A stretch of 31,945 nucleotides of DNA from an uncultured Oscillospiraceae bacterium (GTDB lineage Bacteria; Bacillota_A; Clostridia; Oscillospirales; Oscillospiraceae). The stretch spans positions 1 to 31,945 of the forward strand of contig CAAFFR010000076.1 of the NCBI GenBank assembly GCA_900762245.1, read 5' to 3'. Below the pieces are notes generated by a model. The model made no database searches. It saw only the letters and a list, made by a program, of their open reading frames with translations, and had not been told where the DNA came from. Shown here piece by piece: positions 1-7,530 of this stretch. Position 1 is the first letter of the stretch. Each line of letters opens with the position of its first letter. Position numbers and translations under genes: made by a program.

Positions 1-657
1 GCACCTTTCTGCTACCTCCTTAAGTGATTGGACACCACTATGGTAGCGATGGATTCAGGTGCTGACAATGGCTTTTTTTACACCAGTCAGGTTATGCACT
101 TTTCGAGCCCTTTTACTGTATTTCTAATTTACCATAAACAGGGATGGGTAAATGTCGAATCAGCAGAACCAAAATAATACATCATTGGTTTGAGAGGTAT
201 ATTTTTCAATGATGTCAATTTCTATTACATATCCTTCAACGAAATGGACAGATAGGGCGAAATCGACATGACAAAGGTGCGAATTTGTAGCCATAAGTAT
301 CTAAAAAAGTGTGAAATTTTCCGCTAAAACAGGTCCAAACTATGATGGTTTCAAAAGTGCCATAGAGAAAATCTCCCAGACCGGAAAAAGGTGACGTTAT
401 CTGCACCAGACTGATTTTGCTAACCGTATTCCACGCAGCCATAAAAACACACAATTCGGAGGGGTTCTGTGAGGACAATTTGCTCTTGCAAATGGCCGAA
501 CAGAACAGCCAGGGAGGGGCGAGACCGACCATGCCTACAATTCCTGTACATGCCCCTCCCGGGCAGGCAGACAATTCCTACTTGCTTATCAAAATCAATG
601 GTAGTTGCTGTTCCAACACACGCCCCGGCAGTCACAAAACCATGCTTACAATTCCAG
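1..657. other. left flank without a convincing gene
   Basis: I see no reading frame here with a credible start, ribosome site and protein-like composition. Two structures are visible. A perfect 9-base inverted repeat pairs 512-520 with 552-560. A 16-base near-repeat, ccatgcYtacaattcc, occurs at 529-544 and 640-655 with one mismatch. Short frames on both strands at 236-680 are Cys- and Pro-rich and overlap each other, as expected for non-coding DNA. With an XRE regulator next door, this may be decayed mobile-element sequence, which is inference only. Confidence 0.4.
4..68 (-). promoter_or_regulatory. possible promoter and ribosome site for a gene running off the left edge
   Basis: Read on the minus strand there is TTGTCA (63-68), a 17-base spacer and TACCAT (40-45). 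An AAGGAGG-type ribosome site follows, about 10 bases before a GTG at 4-2. The gene body would lie outside the window, so it cannot be tested here. The -10 is weak. Confidence 0.25.
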
Positions 658-695
658 CCAAAAGAGGATGCGCCCTATAACGGGTGCATCCTCTT
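658..695 (-). terminator. terminator of the XRE gene
   Basis: A stem of AAGAGGATGC (662-671) and GCATCCTCTT (686-695) is followed on the minus strand by TTTT. It lies 5 bases after the stop codon of the XRE regulator. Confidence 0.8.
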
Positions 696-700
696 ATCAA

Positions 701-1039
701 TTATTTGGATCTGTACTTATCCATTTCCAACAAGATCTTAAACAGCTGTTCTTGCTCTGCGGGTGTCTTGGCAGAAAGAAATTCATAACACTCGAGAGGG
801 ATATTTCTGCTGCCGTCATTCTGTCCGCCCAACTGCTCAAACAGTTTGGACATAGGGACGTTGAGTGCGATGGCAATTTTCTCAATGCTTTCAATGGTGG
901 CATTCTTTTCGCCACGTTCCAACTGACCGATATATGTGGGGTGGCAGCCGGACATCTCTGCCAACTTCTCCTGACTGAATCCGGCTCTTGTCCGGTAATT
1001 TCTGATTCTCTGACCAACAGCTTTTGCGATTTCACTCAT
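701..1039 (-). CDS. XRE-family helix-turn-helix transcriptional regulator
   Basis: A 112-residue cytoplasmic DNA-binding protein. Residues 5-65 form a Cro/CI-type helix-turn-helix, with GQRIRNYRTRAGFSQEKLAE followed by a recognition-helix segment containing TYIGQLERGEKNAT and the usual IEKIAIAL helix. The acidic, helical C-terminus is short and has no second domain. The ATG at 1039 is chosen because an AAAGGGTG ribosome site sits about 9 bases upstream; the frame stays open further upstream but the extension looks non-coding. It is divergent from the SLOG gene across 134 bases holding a good promoter and a repeated ctataaatat motif, so it probably represses itself and the neighbour. Regulators of this kind are common on integrative elements. 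The family is certain, the target inferred. Confidence 0.9.
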   Translation of the reverse strand: MSEIAKAVGQRIRNYRTRAGFSQEKLAEMSGCHPTYIGQLERGEKNATIESIEKIAIALNVPMSKLFEQLGGQNDGSRNIPLECYEFLSAKTPAEQEQLFKILLEMDKYRSK

Positions 1040-1073
1040 AGACGAAACACACCCTTTCTGCGATATATCTAGT

Positions 1074-1143
1074 CTATAAATATAGAAATCGATTATCCAC
1101 AGACTATTGATATTGCTTGAGGCGGGGTATATACTATAAATAT
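1074..1143. repeat. paired motif ctataaatat in the divergent promoter region
   Basis: The 10-mer ctataaatat occurs at 1074-1083 and again at 1134-1143, exactly 60 bases apart. The second copy overlaps the -10 of the SLOG promoter. The first lies where the XRE gene's own promoter would be. This suggests operator sites, by position only. Confidence 0.45.
1107..1135 (+). promoter_or_regulatory. sigma-A type promoter for the SLOG gene
   Basis: TTGATA (1107-1112), a 17-base spacer and TATACT (1130-1135), each hexamer one base off consensus. Transcription would start near 1142, about 30 bases before the ATG at 1174. Confidence 0.7.
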
Positions 1144-1173
1144 CAACAAATATTGATGGAGTGCTGATAGTAT

Positions 1174-1650
1174 ATGTTGGAGTGGAAAAGCTGTTTCTGT
1201 ATGGGTCACAGGGAGGCGGATGAACGGTTGCTCCCCAGACTGGAATTGACAATCGAGCGGTTGATCGCGGAAGAAAACGTTCGCTATTTCTATGTGGGCG
1301 GATATGGCGGTTTTGATCGGATTGCTGCCGTTGTTGTCAAACGTGCAAAACAGAAGTATCCGGACATTACCCTAATGCTTGTATTGCCTTACCATCCTGC
1401 TGAGAGAGCTATTCCAACACCGGATGGATTCGACGGAACATATCACCCTGAGAGATTGGAAAACACCCCAAGGAGATACGCAATTGTGCGTACCAATCAA
1501 ATTATGGTTGATACTTGCGATTGGTTGGTGTGCTGTGTTCGCCACGGTGCCAGCAATTCCTGGAATCTGCTGGAGTATGCCGGCCGGCGAGAGGAAAAGG
1601 GCTTGATTCAGATAATCAATATTGGTGAGTGTGAGGTTGGAGAAAAATGA
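1174..1650 (+). CDS. SLOG-family (DUF1273/YpsA-like) protein
   Basis: 158 residues, cytoplasmic. The Rossmann-like SLOG fold is signalled by FYVGGYGGFDRIAA near residues 39-52, the glycine-rich loop plus FD that marks this family. A helix (KRAKQKYPDI), a strand (LMLVLPYH) and a later segment ending in CDWLVCCVRHGASNSWN follow. SLOG proteins are thought to bind nucleotides or nucleotide-derived ligands, and several act as sensors in conflict systems; no enzymatic role can be assigned here. The ribosome site is weak (GGAG about 12 bases upstream), so an internal ATG at 1201 (MGHREADE) is a possible alternative start. The stop overlaps the next gene's ATG, so the two are translationally coupled. 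Confidence 0.75.
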   Translation: MLEWKSCFCMGHREADERLLPRLELTIERLIAEENVRYFYVGGYGGFDRIAAVVVKRAKQKYPDITLMLVLPYHPAERAIPTPDGFDGTYHPERLENTPRRYAIVRTNQIMVDTCDWLVCCVRHGASNSWNLLEYAGRREEKGLIQIINIGECEVGEK

Positions 1651-2165
1651 TAAAGAGAATTCTGTGGATTGCAGGGATCTGCATTATGAGTCTGGTGTGG
1701 ATGGTTGGTATTGCTCGTTATAGCGAGATGCAAAAGCGGGAAAGTGATCCCAACTGGCAAATCGCCAAGGAAATCTACAAGGTGGAGCGTGCCCTAAAGG
1801 AAGTGAATGAAGACTACGAATGTCAGTCTGTTTCCAAGGTCACACCCTTTCCCTATACTGATTCTGAAGGTAATACCATCGTCTATTATTGCTGCCAGAC
1901 TGCTTATCTGGAAAATGGGTCTGGTGACGATACCGGATTGGACATGAATGCAATCAGTATGGTGGTAGATCCAGACCTGATTGAGAACAAGCGGGATTGT
2001 AAGGTAAATGAGTATGATGCTTTCCTTTGCGAGTTGGTCGCCCGATCCTACCTCTGTTGGACACTTTCGCCAGAGATCAGCTGCGTGATCGAGTATTCCC
2101 CCGAAGCTGTAAGTGAGGATAGTGTTTTTCGAATGGCGAAGAGCGTTAGTTTTCCCACTGAATGA
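1647..2165 (+). CDS. small membrane-anchored protein of unknown function
   Basis: 172 residues. A basic N-terminus (MIKR) leads into one hydrophobic helix at about residues 5-23, and the rest is polar and probably faces outside the cell. I see no lipobox. The soluble part begins with a charged helical stretch containing KVERALKEVNEDYECQ and has scattered Cys residues, but I recognise no family. The ATG overlaps the SLOG gene's TGA (ATGA), so the pair form one transcript under the promoter at 1107-1135. No terminator is obvious before the ROK promoter at 2345. A sensor and membrane pair is an inference from coupling alone. Confidence 0.65.
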   Translation: MIKRILWIAGICIMSLVWMVGIARYSEMQKRESDPNWQIAKEIYKVERALKEVNEDYECQSVSKVTPFPYTDSEGNTIVYYCCQTAYLENGSGDDTGLDMNAISMVVDPDLIENKRDCKVNEYDAFLCELVARSYLCWTLSPEISCVIEYSPEAVSEDSVFRMAKSVSFPTE

Positions 2166-2344
2166 GGTGAAGTAGTACAATTCAGGTAACGCTGAAGAGC
2201 TACTATGCTCCACTATATATTTTATTATTAAAATCATTTGAATAGTCTGTTAGACGAATAAGAACAACAAAACTTAGGTCGTTGGCAAAACGACAGAATT
2301 CGGATGTCGGCATTAGTGCAAGTGCACAAAAGTGTAAAAGCGTA

Positions 2345-2376
2345 TTGACAACACTTTAGGTGAATGCTACTATAAT
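2345..2376 (+). promoter_or_regulatory. promoter of the ROK regulator and downstream locus
   Basis: A perfect TTGACA (2345-2350) is followed by two overlapping -10 options: TACTAT at 2368-2373 with a 17-base spacer, or a perfect TATAAT at 2371-2376 with 20. Transcription would begin inside or just before the palindrome at 2386-2410. Confidence 0.7.
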
Positions 2377-2385
2377 GCCATAGGA

Positions 2386-2410
2386 ACTTCTTACGAGCTT
2401 CGTAAAAAGT
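2386..2410. promoter_or_regulatory. 25-base palindrome, candidate operator of the ROK regulator
   Basis: The core TTACGAGCTTCGTAA (2391-2405) is a perfect inverted repeat about a 3-base centre. It extends outward to ACTT and AAGT with one mismatched pair. It lies 10 bases after the -10 and before the regulator's coding sequence, the classical place for autoregulation. Confidence 0.6.
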
Positions 2411-2423
2411 GGGGTGTAAAAAA

Positions 2424-3338
2424 TTGCTTGACCAGATGAAGAGAAATAACATCAAGCAGATTATGCTGTGCTTGATGACTCGTGGTAGAGCAACCAAAGC
2501 AGAACTTGTAGCAGACACTGGACTAAGCATGTCCACCGTGTCTTCCTGTATAAATAGCCTGTTGAAACTGACGCTACTGACAACTGATGGCATGGAAGAT
2601 TCTTCCGGTGGACGGCGTTCTACCATTTACAGTATGAAGCCTGACTATGGTTGCTTTATTGGATTAGATGTTTATTCTGACAAGATTGTTGCGATTGCGC
2701 AGGATTGTCAGGCGCAACTGTTGTCTCAAACGGTTTTTCCGATTACCGCTGGAGAAAAGACAATTAATGTCCTTTCTGATGCACTGAGACAGCTTTTTGC
2801 GGAGAATAAAAACGTATTGGGTATTGGCATAGGCCTGTCTGGCCGGATTAACAGCCAGGAACAGATCATTGTTTCTGCACCGGATGTGGGCTGGGAATTC
2901 GTGCACTTGCGTGAAATCGTTGAGCGCCAGTTTATGACATTTACCTATGTAGATCATCGTATTAACGGCACAGCAGTGCATCAGGGTATGGCCCATCAAT
3001 TGCATAAGAGCAATTATCTGTATCTGGCCGAAGGTGTTGATGAGAAGGCTGCGCTTATTCTTGACGGCAGACTTTGTCGGGGTGTGGATAATACTGCTGG
3101 GAGTCTAGCTAAGACGGAAACTGGGGAATTCCCTTGGATTACTATGCTGCGTTTTTTGGGTGTATCTGATGTCCTGATTGGATATCAAACTGAGAAATTC
3201 AAGGAAGCATTGTTGAAGGAAGCAGGAGAATTCAATGGAAGGGTTCATTGCATTCCACAGACAGAGAACGCTCACGCGATAGGTATTGCAGTGGCCGCAC
3301 AACGTGAATGGTTCGAATCCATTTACTTTATGCTTTGA
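2424..3338 (+). CDS. ROK-family (NagC/XylR-type) transcriptional regulator, reduced form
   Basis: 304 residues from the chosen TTG start. The N-terminus (MKRNNIKQIML onward) is a MarR-like winged helix, with ATKAELVADTGLSMSTVSSC as the helix-turn-helix. From about residue 75 an ROK/actin-like fold begins (CFIGLDVYSDKIVAI), with GIGIGLSGRIN near residue 135. ROK repressors usually have about 380-400 residues; here the cysteine zinc motif and catalytic aspartate region are absent or unrecognisable, so it is a sensor, not a kinase. A GTG at 2409 would lie in the palindrome without a ribosome site; TTG 2424 has GGGGTG about 8 bases upstream, and ATG 2436 is also possible. As first gene of the locus, it probably controls the transporter and GH20 genes in response to an amino-sugar product. 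Confidence 0.8.
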   Translation: MLDQMKRNNIKQIMLCLMTRGRATKAELVADTGLSMSTVSSCINSLLKLTLLTTDGMEDSSGGRRSTIYSMKPDYGCFIGLDVYSDKIVAIAQDCQAQLLSQTVFPITAGEKTINVLSDALRQLFAENKNVLGIGIGLSGRINSQEQIIVSAPDVGWEFVHLREIVERQFMTFTYVDHRINGTAVHQGMAHQLHKSNYLYLAEGVDEKAALILDGRLCRGVDNTAGSLAKTETGEFPWITMLRFLGVSDVLIGYQTEKFKEALLKEAGEFNGRVHCIPQTENAHAIGIAVAAQREWFESIYFML

Positions 3339-3362
3339 TGACAATATTAATGGAGTGAAAAC

Positions 3363-4712
3363 ATGAAGAACGTTTTTGACGTAATTGTTGTAGGCGCAGG
3401 TTCCAGTGGAATCAATGCCGCAATTTGTGCGGCCCGAAAAGGATTACAGGTTCTGCTGATTGACCAAAACGGATATCCGGGTGGCACCAATACCTCTGCC
3501 ATGGTAGGTCCGCTGATGACTTTCCATGACGGTGATAAGCAGGTCGTTAAAGGCATTGCACAGGAAATTATTGATCGACTAGCAGCAAAAGGCGGTACAC
3601 TTGGACACGTGCTGGATCCGATTGGCGTTGTGGCATCCATAACACCTGTGGATTCTGAATTGCTCAAGCAGGTTTACTTTGAGATGCTGGATGAAGAACG
3701 GAATATTGTTACACTTCTGCACACATTCTTGGTGGATGTGGAAATGCGAGGAGATAGCATACGCTTAGTCCGGGTATTAAACAAAAGCGGCATGAAGACC
3801 TACGAGGGTAAGGTGTTCATTGATGCCAGCGGCGATGCAGACTTGGCAGCGGCTTCCGGTGCAGACTTCGTGCTTGGTCGTAAACACGATGGCATGGCAC
3901 AACCGATGACATTGATGTTCAGTGTAGAGAATGTGGAACTTCAGGAAACTGTGGAATACGTGCATCAGAATCCTGAACAGTTCATTTTGAATAAGGATTG
4001 TGACTTGAACAAGTACCTTGCGGTATCCGGCTTCTTTAGCTTGGTGGAGCAGGCACGGAAAAACGGAGATTTCCCATTGCCTCGTGACCGTGTGCTTTTC
4101 TTCCAGGGTGTGCATCCGGGTGAAGTTGTCATCAACATGACCCGTGTGACCAAACTTTCCGGTGTGAATGGTGCAGAGCGGACACAAGCGGAGATCCAGG
4201 CGCATAAGCAGGTTGATATTGTAATGGCCTTCCTGAAGAAGTACATTCCTGGATTTGCTAATGCCCGCATCAAAACAATTGCTTCTGCAACGGGTATTCG
4301 GGAGAGCAGACGTATTGTTGGCGTTGAAACACTCGATACAGATATGATTTTCAACAGCGAGCAAAACGACAACAGTGTGGCCGTATGTGCATATCCAATT
4401 GATATCCACGATCCTGTGGGTGCGGATCTCAATTGGATCCGTAAGGGAAAGGGCTGCTACGATGTTCCTTATGGTGTAATGGTACCCAAGAAAATTACAA
4501 ACCTTCTTGTTACTGGACGTTGTATTTCTGCTTCTCACGAAGCTATGGCATCGGTACGTATTACGCCTACTGCTATGGCATTGGGACAGGCAGCGGGTAT
4601 GGCTGCTAGCATTGCAGTGAGAGAGAAAATCCCGGTTCAGGAGGTTGATGTGCAGAAACTGCAGAACCTTTTGTGGCAGGATGGCGCGATTCCCGGTAAA
4701 CGTTGGCTGTAA
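3363..4712 (+). CDS. FAD-dependent oxidoreductase (FAD_oxidored, PF12831 type)
   Basis: 449 residues, no signal peptide, so cytoplasmic. The N-terminus is a dinucleotide-binding fold: VIVVGAGSSGINAAI (GxGxxG, residues 8-22) ending in the acidic strand VLLIDQ, then GYPGGTNTSAM. DASGDADLAAASGADF near residues 155-170 and the C-terminal LLVTGRCISASHEAMASVR with GQAAGMAA are typical of this family, which is found in many carbohydrate loci without an assigned reaction. GGAGTG stands 6 bases before the ATG, and the gene begins 24 bases after the ROK gene. It would oxidise or reduce a sugar-derived intermediate; substrate and electron partner are unknown. The family is sure, the role inferred from neighbours. 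Confidence 0.88.
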   Translation: MKNVFDVIVVGAGSSGINAAICAARKGLQVLLIDQNGYPGGTNTSAMVGPLMTFHDGDKQVVKGIAQEIIDRLAAKGGTLGHVLDPIGVVASITPVDSELLKQVYFEMLDEERNIVTLLHTFLVDVEMRGDSIRLVRVLNKSGMKTYEGKVFIDASGDADLAAASGADFVLGRKHDGMAQPMTLMFSVENVELQETVEYVHQNPEQFILNKDCDLNKYLAVSGFFSLVEQARKNGDFPLPRDRVLFFQGVHPGEVVINMTRVTKLSGVNGAERTQAEIQAHKQVDIVMAFLKKYIPGFANARIKTIASATGIRESRRIVGVETLDTDMIFNSEQNDNSVAVCAYPIDIHDPVGADLNWIRKGKGCYDVPYGVMVPKKITNLLVTGRCISASHEAMASVRITPTAMALGQAAGMAASIAVREKIPVQEVDVQKLQNLLWQDGAIPGKRWL

Positions 4713-4734
4713 GTAATGCAGCAATAAAAGTAGG

Positions 4735-4759
4735 ATATATTACGCTACGGCGAATATAT
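4735..4759. promoter_or_regulatory. imperfect palindrome before the binding-protein gene
   Basis: ATATATTaCGC (4735-4745) is mirrored by GCGAATATAT (4750-4759) with one bulged base. It shares the TTACG half-site of the palindrome at 2391-2405. It lies 22 bases before the ATG of the solute-binding protein and may be a second regulator site or an RNA stem. Confidence 0.4.
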
Positions 4760-4781
4760 AAAAAATCATGAGGAGGCAATT

Positions 4782-6410
4782 ATGGAAAACAGAATTAAGA
4801 AAATGCTGGCTCTGATCATTTGCATGGCAATGATGATGAGCATTCTGGCTGCTTGTGGTAACAGTGCTCCCGCAGCAACTGAAGCTCCTGCAGACAATGG
4901 CGCAGCAAACGTAGAATCCAAGGAAGAAGTCAAGGAAGAAGTTAAGGAAATCGTTCCTGCTAAGAGCTTTAACTTCTACGGTCTGGCCACTGGCATCAGC
5001 ACCGAGGAATACAATGCTAATCCTCTGGGCGCTATGGTAGAAGAGTTCACCGGCTATGATGTGAATTGGGATCAGGTTCCCACCGGCACCGATGAAGCAA
5101 CTACTGCTATCAACAACATCTTCATCAACCGCGAAGACTATCAGGCAATCGTCGTGACCAAGAACCAGTTCTTTAGCCTGCTGGCACAGGACGCTCTGTA
5201 TGACATTAGCGACCTCGTCGAAAAGTCCGCCAACCTGAAGGATCAGATTTCCGATATGGGCTGGCAGATGGCAAGCAAGGATGGCGGCATCTACGCTATT
5301 CCCCGTAAGGCAGCTGCTATCAAGGCTGCTGTTAGCGCTATCGTTTACCGCGAAGACTGGCTGATTGCTTACAACGAAGCAAATCCCGACGCACAGATTC
5401 CTGTTCCCTCCGAAGAAAACGGCTACACCATGTCCGTTAGCGATTTTAAGACCATGCTTGAGTACTTCAAGACTCAGGTTCCTCAGGGCGGTTCCGCTTA
5501 CCACGTTGATACCGATGCTGTTATGCAGGATAACATCATGCCCGCATTCGGCATCTATGCTGAGTGGCAGGATGTTGATGGCGTTCTGACTCACTACGTT
5601 GATCATCCCGGCTTCGAAGGCTATCTGACCTACATGCAGGGTCTGCTGGATGATGGCCTGATGACCTACGCAGCAACCGCTGGCGAAGCTACTGTTGTTA
5701 AGCTGATGCAGGCTGGTCAGCTGGGTGCAGGTCGTGTGTTCCATTGGAACGCTGCAACTATCGAAGGCTCCGAAGGCACCGATTCCAAGATCGGCTACAT
5801 TGCAAACCTGGTTGCAGATGCTGACAAGGGTGACCTGTCCAAGATCCGCAAGTTTGCAAACGACACCTATGACTGCTTCACCGTCATTCCCAAGTACACC
5901 AGCGACGAGCAGGCAGCTGCTGTTGTTGACTTTGCTGACAAGATGCTGGATGAAGAGTTCTTCCTGAAGCTGGCACTGGGCGAAGAAGGCGTCACCTTCA
6001 CTATCGAAGAGACTGGTTACTATCCCATCCTGCCTGCTTTCAACGATGAGCGTGGCCTGGCTGACAAGTTCCTGATCGGTAGCCGCGAGGTCGACTACGG
6101 TCAGTACTGGCTGTGCCGTACCAGAAAGACTCAGGCTCAGGACAAGCTGTTCAGCCGTGTCAACTGGAACGCTGAAGAGACTGGTGTTGCTTCTGTTATC
6201 GGCTTTATGCCCTCCAACGAAGCATACGACAACTACTACTCCGGTGCTAACCGCGAGCTGACTACTGCTCTGGTTACTACCATGTTCGGTACCGACAGAA
6301 TGACTGTTGAGCAGCTGCGCGCTGTCTTCAATGGCAACGGTGGCGATCTGGTTAAGGAATCCGTTAACGAGTGGTACGCTACCTGGGAAGGCAAAGACCT
6401 GCTGAAATAA
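4782..6410 (+). CDS. extracellular solute-binding lipoprotein of a carbohydrate ABC transporter (LplA-like)
   Basis: 542 residues. A signal peptide with basic MENRIKK and a hydrophobic core ends at a lipobox, SILAAC, with the acylated Cys at residue 25. A low-complexity linker of Ala, Pro and Glu (about 26-60) tethers the domain to the outer membrane face. The mature region fits the large oligosaccharide-binding class that accompanies LplB/LplC permeases (about 500-560 residues). AGGAGG stands 6 bases before the ATG. Codon use is more biased than in the flanking genes (many gct, ctg, aag), which suggests high expression. A stable hairpin follows the stop and separates it from the permeases. 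The ligand is unknown; the GH20 gene suggests an N-acetylhexosamine-containing oligosaccharide. Confidence 0.9.
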   Translation: MENRIKKMLALIICMAMMMSILAACGNSAPAATEAPADNGAANVESKEEVKEEVKEIVPAKSFNFYGLATGISTEEYNANPLGAMVEEFTGYDVNWDQVPTGTDEATTAINNIFINREDYQAIVVTKNQFFSLLAQDALYDISDLVEKSANLKDQISDMGWQMASKDGGIYAIPRKAAAIKAAVSAIVYREDWLIAYNEANPDAQIPVPSEENGYTMSVSDFKTMLEYFKTQVPQGGSAYHVDTDAVMQDNIMPAFGIYAEWQDVDGVLTHYVDHPGFEGYLTYMQGLLDDGLMTYAATAGEATVVKLMQAGQLGAGRVFHWNAATIEGSEGTDSKIGYIANLVADADKGDLSKIRKFANDTYDCFTVIPKYTSDEQAAAVVDFADKMLDEEFFLKLALGEEGVTFTIEETGYYPILPAFNDERGLADKFLIGSREVDYGQYWLCRTRKTQAQDKLFSRVNWNAEETGVASVIGFMPSNEAYDNYYSGANRELTTALVTTMFGTDRMTVEQLRAVFNGNGGDLVKESVNEWYATWEGKDLLK

Positions 6411-6443
6411 GAGAATAACTACGGTCGACTGACCAAAGCAATG

Positions 6444-6477
6444 AATGGATGGCGGCCCATTTGGGTCGCCATCCATT
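6444..6477 (+). promoter_or_regulatory. strong hairpin between binding protein and permease genes
   Basis: AATGGATGGCG (6444-6454) pairs perfectly with CGCCATCCATT (6467-6477), and an inner CCCA/TGGG may extend it. There is no T tract, so it is not a classical terminator. In malE-malF type operons such hairpins stabilise the upstream message and raise the binding-protein to permease ratio; the same is inferred here. Confidence 0.6.
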
Positions 6478-6548
6478 GCCCTATATATCCGACTTTCTAT
6501 CGGCTATGCGGGGACATATGCTATGAGTGAGCTCAGAAAGGAGCGGTT

Positions 6549-7517
6549 ATGGGCAGAAATAGAGAGTCACGGGAGCTGAGAAGACGTGACAAAATCAGCA
6601 ATTTTAAGCGCTATGGAGATTTGCTCCCGTTCTATATCCCGGCTGTTGTATTTGCTTTAATCTTTTCCTACCTTCCTATGGCAGGTTTGGTTATGGCATT
6701 TAAGAAGAATCCCAATTTGTTGGGAGGAGACAGCGCAATACAGGGAATTCTGGATGCAACTTGGGTAGGCCTCCAGAATTTTAAGATGATTATCAAGAAT
6801 CCCAAATTCTTAGCTGCATTAGAGAACACCCTGATTATTAGCTTTTTGAAGATCGCAATCTTGTTCCCCTTGCCAATCGCACTGGCAATTATTATCAGCG
6901 AAATGCAGACCCGCCCGTTGAAGCGTGGCCTCCAGTTTGTGATGTTTTTGCCTTATCTGCTTTCTTGGACAACCATTGCCGGTATCTTTGTTTCCATCCT
7001 TGGAACTCAGACAGGCGTTATTAATAATGTGCTGGAAGCTCTCGGTCATGAGCGGTTCCAGTTTTTGAACAACAATGACTTCTTCCGGGGGCTGATGTTG
7101 CTAACATCGGGCTGGAAGGATTTGGGTTGGAGTGCGGTGACCTATATTGCTGCGATTACTGCACTGGATACCAATTTGAATGATGCTGCCCGAATTGATG
7201 GTGCTACAAAATGGCAGCAGATCCGTTATATTACTATTCCTAGCATTATGCCTACGATTGCCTCTATGTTTATTCTTCGCGTGGGATATGTCATGGATGC
7301 CGGCTTTGAGCAGGTGTTTGTGTTCTACTCTCCCTTTGTTGAGCAAAACGGTAATATTCTGGGCATTTATACCTGGCGGCTTATCAATGAAAGCGGCCTG
7401 GTTCCTCAGTATGCGCTTTCTACAGCAGTAGGCTTCTTTAACTCTGCGGTAGCATTGGTGTTGGTCGTTTCCATGAACAGCATCTTGAAGCGGTACTTTA
7501 ATAGAAGTATCTGGTAA
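6549..7517 (+). CDS. carbohydrate ABC transporter permease (LplB-like)
   Basis: 322 residues, CUT1-type inner-membrane permease with about six transmembrane helices; the first begins after a basic N-terminus at FYIPAVVFALIFSYLPM (about 30-46). The cytoplasmic EAA loop that contacts the ATPase is clear: LNDAARIDGATKWQQIRYIT, near residues 209-228. AAAGGAG stands 6 bases before the ATG. It should pair with the next permease, from which it is separated by 13 bases. Length and motif are normal for the family. Confidence 0.92.
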   Translation: MGRNRESRELRRRDKISNFKRYGDLLPFYIPAVVFALIFSYLPMAGLVMAFKKNPNLLGGDSAIQGILDATWVGLQNFKMIIKNPKFLAALENTLIISFLKIAILFPLPIALAIIISEMQTRPLKRGLQFVMFLPYLLSWTTIAGIFVSILGTQTGVINNVLEALGHERFQFLNNNDFFRGLMLLTSGWKDLGWSAVTYIAAITALDTNLNDAARIDGATKWQQIRYITIPSIMPTIASMFILRVGYVMDAGFEQVFVFYSPFVEQNGNILGIYTWRLINESGLVPQYALSTAVGFFNSAVALVLVVSMNSILKRYFNRSIW

Positions 7518-7530
7518 AGGAGGAGACAAA

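Noticed and set aside
417..680. Overlapping short frames on both strands in the left flank
   Set aside because: Several frames compete on both strands, none has a ribosome site, and their composition is rich in Cys and Pro. They also run into the terminator of the XRE gene.
2409..2423. GTG start for the ROK regulator at 2409
   Set aside because: It lies inside the palindrome, has no ribosome site, and the extra residues add nothing to the winged helix. TTG 2424 or ATG 2436 fits better.
6444..6477. Terminator separating the binding protein from the permeases
   Set aside because: The stem is strong, but tgccctatatat follows in place of a T tract and the genes are functionally one transporter. 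Partial attenuation or message stabilisation is more likely.
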